Assembly: GCF_014196715.1 (NCBI RefSeq)
Contig: NZ_JACIEF010000001.1
Span: 416,872 to 480,871 of the forward strand
DNA: 64,000 nucleotides
Direction of reading: 5' to 3'
Source: Pedobacter zeae
Lineage (GTDB): Bacteria; Bacteroidota; Bacteroidia; Sphingobacteriales; Sphingobacteriaceae
The position numbers were made by a program, and so were the translations under genes. Positions 53,080-62,099 of this stretch are shown in pieces (positions within the stretch are counted from its first letter, which is position 1; every line of letters starts with the position of its first letter). The notes beneath the pieces were generated by a model that was not told where the DNA came from, did no database searches, and saw only the letters and a list, made by a program, of their open reading frames with translations.

Positions 53080-53108
53080 TGTAAGGTTTTACTTATTGCT
53101 TCGACTAA
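53080..53108 (+). promoter_or_regulatory. ECF promoter for the Met-rich peptide (TGTAAGG-N15-CGACTAA)
   Basis: -35 at 53080-53086, -10 at 53102-53108, spacer 15, 25 bp before the ATG at 53134. Third exact copy within 1 kb. Confidence 0.8.
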
Positions 53109-53133
53109 AGGATAAACAAAACGCATAAAAAAC

Positions 53134-53373
53134 ATGAAAAATCAAATTTTAAAATCAGCAGGAAAATTGATTATGGCCGCTTTAGTTGTGGTTAGCCTTT
53201 CTTTACCAGGCTTTGCTTCGGTAAACAGTCCTTTACAGGAAAAGATGTCTAAAATGAAACAAGACAAAATGGAGAAGAAAAAAATGGACAAAATGAAAAC
53301 CGATTCGACGAAAAAAGCCAAAATGGAAAAATCTAAAATGGCTAAAGGAAAAATGTCGAAAAGTAAAATGTAA
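53134..53373 (+). CDS. Secreted Lys/Met-rich peptide (MxKDx/MrpX-like)
   Basis: 79 aa. A signal peptide (GKLIMAALVVVSLSLPGFA) precedes a mature ~50-residue tail made almost only of Lys, Met, Ser, Asp, Glu: nine Met, each after a Lys (EKMSKMKQDKMEKKKMDKMK and on). This low-complexity pattern is like the pentapeptide MXKDX family and MrpX of Azospira, where periplasmic methionines soak up hypochlorite and are restored by YedY1. Own ECF promoter. The role as sacrificial oxidant sink is inferred from composition, export and neighbours. Confidence 0.75.
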   Translation: MKNQILKSAGKLIMAALVVVSLSLPGFASVNSPLQEKMSKMKQDKMEKKKMDKMKTDSTKKAKMEKSKMAKGKMSKSKM

Positions 53374-53378
53374 AAAAA

Positions 53379-53408
53379 CAGGCAGGGAAATTCACTTTTC
53401 CCTGCCTG
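53379..53408 (+). terminator. Strong hairpin between Met-rich peptide and peroxiredoxin genes
   Basis: 12-bp perfect stem CAGGCAGGGAAA / TTTCCCTGCCTG, 6-base loop, no T-tract on the plus strand. It may trim or stabilise the peptide mRNA and lower read-through into the next gene. Confidence 0.6.
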
Positions 53409-53426
53409 CTGTTAAATTAATATAAA

Positions 53427-54008
53427 ATGAAAAAAATTATACTATTTGTTGGCTTAATGGCTGCATTATCCTTTCAGGTAAAGGCACAACAAGGTTTAAA
53501 AGAAGGAGATAAAGCGCCCCTGTTTAATGGAGTAGATCAAAACGGCAAAACGGTGAGTTTGAAAAATGCGCTCAAAACGCACCGTTCGGTGGTACTGTTT
53601 TTTTATCGTGGCCAATGGTGCCCATATTGCAACAAACACATTAAAGAACTTCAGGATTCTTTGGGACTGCTAACAGGGAAAGATGCTTATGTTATTGGTG
53701 TTACACCTGAAACGAAAGAAAACATTGATAAAACTATCAAAAAAACAAATGCTGGCTTTTCTATCGTTCAGGATAAAGACGATGCAATTATGAAAGCCTA
53801 TAATGTTAATTTCGTTATGGACGAAGCTACCTTTACCAAATACAAGGGTTACGGGATAAATTTAGAAGATAACAATGGGAATACCCGTCATACCTTACCT
53901 GTGCCTGCAACTTATATTATAGATCGTTCAGGTAAAATCAAATATGTTCATTTCGATCCCAACTATCAAAAAAGAGCCTCTGTAAAAGTTTTGCTTTCTA
54001 AACTTTAG
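53427..54008 (+). CDS. Peroxiredoxin-like thiol peroxidase, exported
   Basis: 193 aa with a signal peptide (MKKIILFVGLMAALSFQVKAQ). The AhpC/TSA fold has VVLFFYRGQWCPYCNKHIKEL, a CxxC active site in the peroxiredoxin-like subgroup, and later YVIGVTPETKENIDKTIKK and ATYIIDRSGKIKYVHFDPNY. It reduces peroxides or thiols in the periplasm. Last gene of the ECF-controlled group, behind the hairpin. Confidence 0.87.
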   Translation: MKKIILFVGLMAALSFQVKAQQGLKEGDKAPLFNGVDQNGKTVSLKNALKTHRSVVLFFYRGQWCPYCNKHIKELQDSLGLLTGKDAYVIGVTPETKENIDKTIKKTNAGFSIVQDKDDAIMKAYNVNFVMDEATFTKYKGYGINLEDNNGNTRHTLPVPATYIIDRSGKIKYVHFDPNYQKRASVKVLLSKL

Positions 54009-54168
54009 GCCGATTTAATAAAATATTCTTTAAATACACCCGGCGCTGTTAATGGCGGTGGGTGTTTTTGTTTGGAATAAGCAGTATGAAACCGAAGTGC
54101 GGGTAAGAATGGCTTCAGGATTCTTTTTCTATCCGGAATAAATTAAATTTGTAAGAATACCCTAACAG

Positions 54169-54750
54169 ATGCTTTTCCATTTTAAAGATAAATTTCCTCA
54201 GTTAAGCCCTTATTGGGATAAATATCTGGAATTTCAGAAACGGATAGAGGTTCCGGCGAAAACCATTTTATTGAAAGAGGGTAATGTATCACAGCATTAT
54301 TATTATGTTGAAAGAGGTTGTGTACGTGCTGCTTTAAATAAACAAGGTGATGATAAAACCGTACAATTTTTCTTTGAAAAAGAAGGTTTAACATCTTTAG
54401 AAAGTTTTCTGAAGAATACCCCAAGTTTATTTACCATCGAAACGATAACACCTTCGGTTATTTATTTGTTGCATAAAACAAAAGTAAATGCTTTAATGAC
54501 CGAATTGCGTGAGGTGCCGGGGTTTGCAGATGTAATCCTAAATGTTCTTGCCGAGCGGCAGGTGCATTACATGAATGAGTTTGTCTCCTTTATCAGGGAT
54601 ACACCCGAAGAGCGTTATCAAAAACTATTACAGGAGCGGCCACACATTGTACAGCGTGTACCACAACATTATATAGCCTCTTATTTGGGGGTAACCCGGG
54701 TGCACTTAAGCCGTATAAAAAGTGCGCTGCTTAAAAAAGCTAATCGGTAA
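54169..54750 (+). CDS. Crp/Fnr family transcriptional regulator
   Basis: 193 aa. N-terminal cyclic-nucleotide-binding-like barrel (ILLKEGNVSQHYYYVERGCVRAAL, KEGLTSLESFLKNTPSLFTIETIT), then a helix and a C-terminal winged helix (VPQHYIASYLGVTRVHLSRIKSAL). No Fnr cluster cysteines. It precedes a quinone oxidoreductase gene and may control it; the palindrome TAACATATGTTA overlaps its stop codon. Confidence 0.9.
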   Translation: MLFHFKDKFPQLSPYWDKYLEFQKRIEVPAKTILLKEGNVSQHYYYVERGCVRAALNKQGDDKTVQFFFEKEGLTSLESFLKNTPSLFTIETITPSVIYLLHKTKVNALMTELREVPGFADVILNVLAERQVHYMNEFVSFIRDTPEERYQKLLQERPHIVQRVPQHYIASYLGVTRVHLSRIKSALLKKANR

Positions 54751-54759
54751 CATATGTTA
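54748..54759. promoter_or_regulatory. 12-bp palindrome TAACATATGTTA
   Basis: Begins in the stop codon of the Crp/Fnr gene, 24 bp before the -7 element of the next gene; candidate operator. Confidence 0.35.
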
Positions 54760-54782
54760 TCGTTCTGCATTTCAGCCAAATC

Positions 54783-54790
54783 TAACTTTG
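54783..54790 (+). promoter_or_regulatory. Bacteroidota -7 element (TAACTTTG)
   Basis: TAnnTTTG match 21 bp before the oxidoreductase start. Confidence 0.5.
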
Positions 54791-54811
54791 TATCAATAAA
54801 ATACAAAAAAG

Positions 54812-55783
54812 ATGAAAGCAGCAGTAATATATCAAAAAGGGGAATTACCTCAATACGTAGATTTTGACGAGCCGGTAGCGCAAAACGACCATGAAATATT
54901 GGTGCGTGTAAAGGCGGTTGCCATTAAACATTTCGATAAGGGCACAACGGCAGGTACGCATTATTCGAGCGATGCACCAAAAGCAGCGGGCCGTGTGATT
55001 GGTGGTGATGGCGTATGTATACTCGAAGATGGAACACGCGTTTATGGGATAGGCGTAAATGGAATGCTGGCGGAAAAAGCAATAATAGAAAAGCGCAGGA
55101 TGGTGAAATTGCCCGATGGGTTAAGCGATACAACAGCTGCCGCATTGGCCAATGCTGTTATTGGCTCAGCCATGGCCTTAAGGTTTAAAGCCGCTATACA
55201 ACCCGGAGATGTGGTATTGATTAACGGTGCAACTGGCTTCACCGGAATGGTGGCCGTGCAAATTGCAAAATATTATGGTGCAGCAAAAGTAATTGCAACA
55301 GGTAGAAATGTACAAGCACTTCAAAATCTGTTGGCACTTGGGGCAGACGAAATTATCGAGATTAAGCCCGATAACGCTGCATTTTTATTACAGGTAAAAC
55401 AACAGCATCAGGAAAAACCAATAGACGTGATTATCGATTACCTCTGGGGTACTACCGCTGAACTTTTGTTATCCAGCTTAATGGGGAAGGGGGCGTTTAC
55501 GAATAAGGTAAGGTTTGTTTCTGTAGGCAGTATGTCTGGCGATCTGATTCAGCTATCGGCCGCTAATTTAAGAAGTGTTGACCTGCAGCTCACCGGTTCG
55601 GGACTGGGTAGCTGGAGCAAAGAACAGGTTGGATGGTTATTTACCGAAATATTGCCGCAAATGTTTCAGTTGGCAGCAGATGGCAAATTAAAAATAGAAA
55701 CCATCGATGTTAAGCTAGCTGACATTTCCAGCCTTTGGGGGCTTGAAGTTAAAGATGGCAAACGTTTAGTGGTAACCATCTAA
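54812..55783 (+). CDS. Zinc-free medium-chain quinone oxidoreductase
   Basis: 323 aa. The GroES-like N-domain (MKAAVIYQKGELPQYVDFDE, HEILVRVKAVAIKHFDKG) lacks the zinc cysteines; the Rossmann part has VLINGATGFTGMVAVQIAKYYG and KVIATGRNVQALQNLLALGAD. NADPH-dependent reduction of quinones or enones is the usual activity. Follows a Crp/Fnr gene with its own -7 element. Confidence 0.87.
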   Translation: MKAAVIYQKGELPQYVDFDEPVAQNDHEILVRVKAVAIKHFDKGTTAGTHYSSDAPKAAGRVIGGDGVCILEDGTRVYGIGVNGMLAEKAIIEKRRMVKLPDGLSDTTAAALANAVIGSAMALRFKAAIQPGDVVLINGATGFTGMVAVQIAKYYGAAKVIATGRNVQALQNLLALGADEIIEIKPDNAAFLLQVKQQHQEKPIDVIIDYLWGTTAELLLSSLMGKGAFTNKVRFVSVGSMSGDLIQLSAANLRSVDLQLTGSGLGSWSKEQVGWLFTEILPQMFQLAADGKLKIETIDVKLADISSLWGLEVKDGKRLVVTI

Positions 55784-55785
55784 AT

Positions 55786-55822
55786 GCTAACGGGTATTTA
55801 ATTAACTTAAATACCCGTTAGC
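55786..55822. terminator. Bidirectional hairpin between convergent genes
   Basis: 16-bp perfect stem GCTAACGGGTATTTAA / TTAAATACCCGTTAGC, 5-base loop. Confidence 0.8.
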
Positions 55823-55837
55823 AATATGTCCAATAAT

Positions 55838-56812
55838 TTACTTCCGAGTAAAATCATCCATTAATTTCATGGTAATCCATGCATCTTCACCACTGCATGG
55901 ATTTGGGCCTTTATCCATAAAGTAATCAACTACCTTTTCAATCATCGGTTGTTGCACATGCGGTAGAGGTTCAAATGCATATTCTTCAGTGGATTGATCA
56001 GTTGTAACCTTAATTTTATGGCCAAACATCGGGAAACTGATATGGCCTTTTGAACCATATACTACACAACTATCAGCCTGATCTTGCGGCGCTACAGAGA
56101 AACACCAGGTACCGCTGAAAACAACTCCGTTTTTGAAAAGGATATTTCCTGAAACCAGGTCATCTACCCCGGTGTTTTCCTGCTGCCTGGTGGCAATACC
56201 CATGGCACTTTTCACGGCACCGAAATAATAAGTCATCAGGTCTAATTGATGGGGAGCCAGGTCATGGAATAAACCACCTCCAGAAATGGCCGGGTTAATC
56301 CGCCAATTATCGGCTGTTTTTGCAATAAGCGCAGGATTGGGCGATTGGAGCATTTTTAACCGGACCAAGCGGATATCTCCAATAACATGGGCAGCCAATA
56401 GTTCTTTAACTTTTAAGAACATGGGTTGAGCCCGGCGGTAATGGGCTACGCAAAGCTTCACATTTAATTTGTTTGCTGCATTGGTCATGCGTTGAGCAGC
56501 TTTGGCATCTAAAGTCATGGGTTTTTCTACATATACCGGCTTGCCGGCTTTTAAAGCCTCAATCGTGTAGGCTTCGTGCTGTAGGGGTGGCGTAGCAATA
56601 TAAATGGCATTCACTTCAGGGTCGTTAATCAGTTGAGTAGCATTATCATACCATTTAGGTACCTGGTGGCGCCTCGCATAATCAGCAGCTTTAGCACTAT
56701 CGCGGCGCATTACCGCAACAAGTTTGGAGTGATTTACCTTATTAAAAGCAGGCCCGCTTTTTACTTCTGTTACATCTCCGCAACCAATAATGCCCCATCT
56801 TATTTCTTCCAT
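55838..56812 (-). CDS. Gfo/Idh/MocA family oxidoreductase
   Basis: 324 aa. The NAD-binding start IRWGIIGCGDVTEVKSGPAF, NAIYIATPPLQHEAYTIEALKAGKPVYVEKPMTLDAK (catalytic EKP Lys) and GGGLFHDLAPHQLDLMTYYFG (His of the active site) are diagnostic. Oxidises or reduces sugars, inositols or related polyols with bound NAD(P). No signal peptide, no sugar operon nearby. Confidence 0.92.
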   Translation of the reverse strand: MEEIRWGIIGCGDVTEVKSGPAFNKVNHSKLVAVMRRDSAKAADYARRHQVPKWYDNATQLINDPEVNAIYIATPPLQHEAYTIEALKAGKPVYVEKPMTLDAKAAQRMTNAANKLNVKLCVAHYRRAQPMFLKVKELLAAHVIGDIRLVRLKMLQSPNPALIAKTADNWRINPAISGGGLFHDLAPHQLDLMTYYFGAVKSAMGIATRQQENTGVDDLVSGNILFKNGVVFSGTWCFSVAPQDQADSCVVYGSKGHISFPMFGHKIKVTTDQSTEEYAFEPLPHVQQPMIEKVVDYFMDKGPNPCSGEDAWITMKLMDDFTRK

Positions 56813-57138
56813 TATACAATCGATTTAAAGAGGTTGAATTTAGAAAATATTGTCAGGAAAAAGGATTGGATTGAAGAAAACTGACGTTTGGGTAAAGAGA
56901 GGGAAATGTACAATTTTGTAAAGATCCTTTTTAACCGATTGTTCTCCCAAAATCGAACTTTTCAGAAGGGTGCTTAAGATGATTTGGCTTTATAAACCGC
57001 AAGCTACGGCCATTTACCCTCGGTAGTTTATTAATTAAACCAGATTAAGGTGGCGTAATCAGCACGTTATTAGCCTTTTCCGGCACCTTATTAAAAATAA
57101 TTTATTAAATTGCCTTTATCTATTTTAAATCTATCTTA
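56813..57138. other. Intergenic region between divergent genes
   Basis: No gene seen. AAGGTG...CACCTT pairing at about 57047-57093 is the only structure; no TAnnTTTG element found. Confidence 0.35.
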
Positions 57139-57885
57139 ATGAAAAACTCTATCTCATGCATCATCATTGATGATGATCCTACCGCGATAAATATTTTACA
57201 AGATCATATCGCAGAAATGCCAAGGTTAAAAATCCATCGTACCTTCACAAAACCGGTAGAAGCCTTAAGCGAAATTAGCACGGAAAGCAATAAACAGTTA
57301 ATCTTTTTGGATATCGATATGCCGGCTATGTCAGGTTTACGACTCGCCGATATCCTCAGGCCAAAATCGCACAATATTATTTTTACCACATCCTACCCTG
57401 AATTCGCATTGGATGCATTTAAGGTTAGGGCCAAGCATTACCTGTTAAAACCTTTCAATATGGGAGATTTTGCAGAAGTGGTGAATGAAGTACTTTCAGA
57501 ATACTACGATGCACAACGTCTGGTAAGTGAAAATGAAGAAGCATTTTTCTTACGCACAAATGGTGAACGTGGCAGACTTACCAAAGTACTCAAAAAAGAC
57601 ATCATCTATCTCCAGGGTTCCAACAATCATGTGCACATTTACACACCAACCCATGATTATTCGGTATATATGACCATTAAGGAAATGGAGGAAAAACTCC
57701 AGGAAAATGAGCACTTTTACCGCGTTCATAAATCTTACATGATCAACACCACCTTTGTAAAGGAAATTAACGGGCACAAAATCGACCTGGGAAAGTACGA
57801 AGTGCTCATGACTCCACAATATAAAGAGGCCTTTATGAATTATATTGAACGCCAAACCCTTGTCTCAAAACGTTTAAGGGATTGA
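57139..57885 (+). CDS. LytTR family response regulator
   Basis: 248 aa. Receiver domain with the acidic pocket IIDDDP, phospho-acceptor Asp58 in IFLDIDMPAMSG and Lys in HYLLKPFN; LytTR DNA-binding domain from ~145 (KKDIIYLQGSNNHVHIYT, HFYRVHKSYMINTTFV). Partner of the LytS-type kinase 250 bp downstream. Target genes unknown. Confidence 0.93.
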   Translation: MKNSISCIIIDDDPTAINILQDHIAEMPRLKIHRTFTKPVEALSEISTESNKQLIFLDIDMPAMSGLRLADILRPKSHNIIFTTSYPEFALDAFKVRAKHYLLKPFNMGDFAEVVNEVLSEYYDAQRLVSENEEAFFLRTNGERGRLTKVLKKDIIYLQGSNNHVHIYTPTHDYSVYMTIKEMEEKLQENEHFYRVHKSYMINTTFVKEINGHKIDLGKYEVLMTPQYKEAFMNYIERQTLVSKRLRD

Positions 57886-58133
57886 CATTCGCAAGTCTGA
57901 TTGGGTTGTAAGTGTTGTAATCGCTGTAACTGTACTTGTTGTTGGATCAGTTTTTTGAGAGCCTGCATTAGCTGCTTTTTGTGAACGGAAAACAAACATA
58001 GTTTTCCGGGTCGATTTTAAGTCTGTAATTCTTTTCATGACCGAAAATTAGCCCTGTCAAAATCAGCTAAAGACTATATTACGTGAAGCAATTGTTGACT
58101 GTTGCGAAACCAAATTTTAACTTAAAAAAAAAC

Positions 58134-59204
58134 ATGAAAAACTGGTTAAAAAATTATCGATGGCATATTATTGCATGGGCTACCTTTATTCTTTATGAAC
58201 ATATAATCATCTCTCTGGTCCTTGATGTAAACGCTCATATATTAAAATATCTGATTCATTATATTATCAATATAACACTCTTCTATGTTCATGCCGAACT
58301 GGTGTTAGGGAAAGGGTTGAAACCAAAAAAACCTGCCTATTTAAGGATAATTATATTGACTATAGTTGAAATTTTTCTGCATACCGTTACCGCATACCTT
58401 GCAGACCGCTCCCTGTCAAAAACAATAATACTTTCTATTGGTAAACTGACCGTGATAGATTGGAAATATATGTTTATAACAGCATGGCGGGGAATCTATT
58501 TCCTGCTATTCTCAACGGCTTATTATTTCATTAAAAGTTATATTCATCAGAAACAGCGAACGGTAGAATTGGAGAAGGAAGCAATTGAAGAAATGTTAAA
58601 GCAAAAGCAAATAACACTTGAGCTGGCCAATGCCAAAAATGCCTATTTGAAGGCACAAATAAATCCACATTTCTTATTTAATACCTTAACTTATATCTAT
58701 AACAGTACACATAAGAGTGAACCACGTGCAGCAGAAGCAGTGCGCTATCTCTCAAAACTGATGCGTTATGCACTGGAATGCGAACACGGACCGGAAATTA
58801 TGCCATTGGAAGCTGAGATTCGCCAGGTAGAGAACCTCCTTCAGCTTTGCAGAGTAAAGCAGCCCGACTTATACATAGATTTTATTTACGATCAGAAAAC
58901 CGAATCTACCGAAGTAATTCCACTGCTTTTACTTACCCTAACCGAAAATATGGTTAAACATGGTAACCTCAGTCAACCCGATGACCCCGGAAAGATTGTT
59001 GTAAAGGTGGAGAAAGGGCGGTTTAGTATTCAAACCACTAACCTGATTAACACTGGCCTGAATGATACGGGTTTCCATACAGGCCTTGAAAATATCCGGC
59101 AAAGACTGTTTCATACCTATGCAGGCAGGGCAGAGATCTCTTCCGGACCGAAAGGTAATTATTTTGAAGTGTTAATTATAATCAACTTACAGGAGGTCTG
59201 TTAA
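58134..59204 (+). CDS. LytS-type sensor histidine kinase
   Basis: 356 aa from the ATG at 58134; a GTG at 58083 would add a polar tail before the first membrane helix. About four membrane segments (WHIIAWATFILYEHIIISLVL, IHYIINITLFYVHAELVLG, IILTIVEIFLHTVTAYL, GIYFLLFSTAYYFIKSYI), a coiled linker, then the His_kinase domain with phospho-His179 in KAQINPHFLFNTLTYIYNS and an ATPase part (LLLTLTENMVKHG, GLENIRQRLFHTY). Follows its response regulator. Confidence 0.92.
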   Translation: MKNWLKNYRWHIIAWATFILYEHIIISLVLDVNAHILKYLIHYIINITLFYVHAELVLGKGLKPKKPAYLRIIILTIVEIFLHTVTAYLADRSLSKTIILSIGKLTVIDWKYMFITAWRGIYFLLFSTAYYFIKSYIHQKQRTVELEKEAIEEMLKQKQITLELANAKNAYLKAQINPHFLFNTLTYIYNSTHKSEPRAAEAVRYLSKLMRYALECEHGPEIMPLEAEIRQVENLLQLCRVKQPDLYIDFIYDQKTESTEVIPLLLLTLTENMVKHGNLSQPDDPGKIVVKVEKGRFSIQTTNLINTGLNDTGFHTGLENIRQRLFHTYAGRAEISSGPKGNYFEVLIIINLQEVC

Positions 59205-59686
59205 TTTAGCATACCACGTTTAGTACTGAAACGCGAACGCGATATGGATTTTAATTAGCCTCCTAATATGCTCGGCATAGCATATACCTCTTCGTCTTAA
59301 GGCTCACCTTCAAATATTGGTAAGTTGGATAAACCATTTGTTGAACAGGTTTTCTAAATACTAATATCTTTCCGGGCAATCAAAGCTTGCAATGGCAGGC
59401 TATTTCTCATCCCCCCAATTACCGTTTTAGTAATGTTAACAATTAGCTAAAAGTATAAATACGTTTAGTGGCTACCCTCGTAAGCATATGCAGATCAAAC
59501 GTTTGCGCAGTCTTTTTTATTTTATGTAAATGTAATTATGGATACATTGTATTGACATTTTAAACATACTCAGGTTATGATGTTGAGGTTTAAATTGGCG
59601 ATTAAACAGTGCTTCAACCAATTATTACCGTAATCCATTAATAGAATACGGCTAGCTATAAACAAATATTTACTAAAACCTAAAAA
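59205..59686. other. Intergenic region
   Basis: 482 bp with no gene seen. Small palindromes: ATATGC-N8-GCATAT (59266-59285) and CAAACGTTTG (59496-59505). No full promoter consensus found for the M60 gene. Confidence 0.4.
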
Positions 59687-61510
59687 ATGAAAAAAAAATT
59701 ATTACTCCTTACCGCTTTGGCGATTGTAGGTCTCTCGGCCTGTAAAAAAACGGCTGTATTACAAGAAGAAATTGTAAACAGCAAAAAAAACATGAGTGCT
59801 TCCAGCATACAATCTCTCACTCAAACCAATGTTTTTAATGTTACGGAAAAAATTAGTGCATCAATTGAGAGAGATCGCTTAAAAAATGGATACTACTTAA
59901 CCGATTTTACTGCAACCGGTTTATATATGGCGCCAGGTGCTACTTTAGATATCACCGTAGAACAAACTACCGGAACCCGCCTGCCAAAATTATTAATTGG
60001 TACTTATTCTAGATATGGTACCTGGAATACCCAGCCCACGTCCGTACAGTTAACAGCGGGTACCAATACCATTACCAATGCTGTTGGCGGCTTATTATGG
60101 ATCAGGTACACCAATTCCACAACCGGCTCTACCGCTAAAGTAACTTTTAATAGCGGTTATCAATATGCTCCATATTATAAACTTGGCGTAACCACCAATT
60201 CTGACTGGATTAATCAATTACAAACATATACTACTCCTGATGTTGTTTTAGAGGGGACAAATTGCTTTATTGTGGTATCAAGAACTAAGGCGATACAGTA
60301 CCAGGCAGAAGATCAGAGTGCTATATTGAACAAAATTACACAGGTTATTGCACTAGAGGATGATTTGAACGGCTTAGATAACTCCTTGCCAGCACATGCG
60401 AAAAATGTGCATACTTATCTTTTAACGCAGCATGAAGATCCGGCCTATTACTTTTTTGCTTACGATTACCGCACGGCCTATATCACCTCAGATGTTAATG
60501 CAATTTTAACATTAAGCGCGGTGGGTACCAATGGCTGGGGCTTATGGCACGAATTGGGTCACCAACACCAAATGATGTGGCGCTGGGGTGCTCTGGGTGA
60601 GGTTTCGGTAAATCTTTACAGTTTATATGTGCAGCGTACCCTTACCCCTTCAATCAACAGGTTGGTAAACGATGGTGTGTGGCCAAAAGCTTTTACCTAT
60701 TTAGGAAAACCTGCAGGCACCAAAGATTATAACGGATCAACAAGTTATGCCAATCCCTTAACCGATCTGTTTATCAGGCTATGTATGTTTCAACAACTAA
60801 CCTTAGCCTATGGCGATAATTTTTATAGAACCCTGGCAAAGGATATGCGTGTTGAAAACCCAACCTTGGCTAATGACGATGCCAGGATGCGTTATTTCAT
60901 GCTGAAGGCTTGTAGTATATCGGGTAAAAACCTGAGTACTTTCTTCCAAAAATGGGGATTGAATTTATCTACTTCGGCAGCCACAACTCAAATATACGCA
61001 GACATGGCAGCATTAGGTTTGCCAGCACCGAGCACTGATCCCTCCACCTTGCAAGACAATGTTGCGCCTTTAACCGAATTAAGTAAAACCGGCTGGAGCA
61101 TAAACGCTTTCAGCTCTGAAGAAACCAGCGGCGAAGGCGCTGTCAATGGCAGGGCTGCTACTTTAATTGACGGTAGCTACAGTACGTTCTGGCACTCACG
61201 CTGGACTACCTCAGCAACAAGTTATCCGCACCAGGTTGTGATTGATTTAGGGTCTTCGAAATCGGCAAAGGGATTAAGCTTAGTGCAGCGAAGTGGTTTA
61301 AGTCGTGCGATTAAAAACTTTGAGGTTTTAACAAGTACCGATAATATAAATTTCGTATCGGTAAACAATTATGTAGCTCAAAATGCTGATGGAGTACAAT
61401 ATTTTGCATTTGGCAGCACCAAAACATTAAGATACCTAAAAGTTATTATGAACACTGCACAGGATGGTTTGCAGTTTGCATCGCTGGCAGAACTCGGATT
61501 ATACAACTAA
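59687..61510 (+). CDS. M60 (enhancin-like) metallopeptidase lipoprotein with discoidin domain
   Basis: 607 aa. Lipobox in MKKKLLLLTALAIVGLSAC (LSAC). The gluzincin motif is GLWHELGHQHQMMW, His288-Glu289-His292, with the third ligand Glu in ALGEVSVNLY. M60 peptidases cut mucin-type O-glycoproteins in known gut and host-associated bacteria. The last ~120 residues (SSEETSGEGAVNGRAATLID, STFWHSRW, VIDLGSSKSAKGLSL) form an F5/8 type C carbohydrate-binding module. Surface lipoprotein, monocistronic, with terminator. Confidence 0.93.
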   Translation: MKKKLLLLTALAIVGLSACKKTAVLQEEIVNSKKNMSASSIQSLTQTNVFNVTEKISASIERDRLKNGYYLTDFTATGLYMAPGATLDITVEQTTGTRLPKLLIGTYSRYGTWNTQPTSVQLTAGTNTITNAVGGLLWIRYTNSTTGSTAKVTFNSGYQYAPYYKLGVTTNSDWINQLQTYTTPDVVLEGTNCFIVVSRTKAIQYQAEDQSAILNKITQVIALEDDLNGLDNSLPAHAKNVHTYLLTQHEDPAYYFFAYDYRTAYITSDVNAILTLSAVGTNGWGLWHELGHQHQMMWRWGALGEVSVNLYSLYVQRTLTPSINRLVNDGVWPKAFTYLGKPAGTKDYNGSTSYANPLTDLFIRLCMFQQLTLAYGDNFYRTLAKDMRVENPTLANDDARMRYFMLKACSISGKNLSTFFQKWGLNLSTSAATTQIYADMAALGLPAPSTDPSTLQDNVAPLTELSKTGWSINAFSSEETSGEGAVNGRAATLIDGSYSTFWHSRWTTSATSYPHQVVIDLGSSKSAKGLSLVQRSGLSRAIKNFEVLTSTDNINFVSVNNYVAQNADGVQYFAFGSTKTLRYLKVIMNTAQDGLQFASLAELGLYN

Positions 61511-61519
61511 CGATTTGAT

Positions 61520-61550
61520 AAAAAGGGGGCCAATAGGTGGCCCTCTTTTT
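61520..61550 (+). terminator. M60 gene terminator
   Basis: 12-bp stem AAAAAGGGGGCC / GGCCCTCTTTTT (one G-U), 7-base loop. Confidence 0.85.
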
Positions 61551-61655
61551 ATTTACAGCCGTACACATTATCTTTTTGATTTTATTCACAACCGAAAAAA
61601 TGTGATGAGTATAACGGAAACAGTATGATCATGATGCAGACCAATCATTTTTGAC

Positions 61656-61886
61656 TTACAGGTTATTTACCTCAAAACCACGGTAACTAAGCATTTCGGC
61701 ATTATGCGAAACAGTTAAGCGAAGTTTTAATCTGGCTATAATTTCTCTGGCCTGGGCAATATTCCTATGTATATCATTTATTCCCCTGATTTCGATTCCA
61801 CCCGGCATGAGTTTAAATTTACTGGGTTCAAATTTATCGATAAACTGCTGTAGATCTTTGCTAACTTTTATCTGGCTGTTTTGCAT
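61656..61886 (-). CDS. Hypothetical small protein
   Basis: 76 aa, no family recognised. Begins MQNSQIKVSKDLQQFIDKFE, with a helix-forming middle (INDIHRNIAQAREIIARLKLRL) and ends SYRGFEVNNL. Hydrophilic, no signal. Codon use and the A-rich leader before the ATG support a gene, but short length leaves doubt. Isolated. Confidence 0.45.
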   Translation of the reverse strand: MQNSQIKVSKDLQQFIDKFEPSKFKLMPGGIEIRGINDIHRNIAQAREIIARLKLRLTVSHNAEMLSYRGFEVNNL

Positions 61887-62099
61887 AATTAATTATTAAT
61901 TCTTTGCTCGCAAAGCAACATAAAGCGTTTTAAATTATGAGTGGTTTCATATTAACTTATTAAGAAATGTTAGTAAGGACTTTCTTAAATTTTATCCATA
62001 CGGAAGATCGGCATTAAACTCAATCCAGGTACACAAACATGATGTTCGCTTAACTTTCTGATGACATGTCATCTATAATTTTGCTTTCAAAGAGCGATC

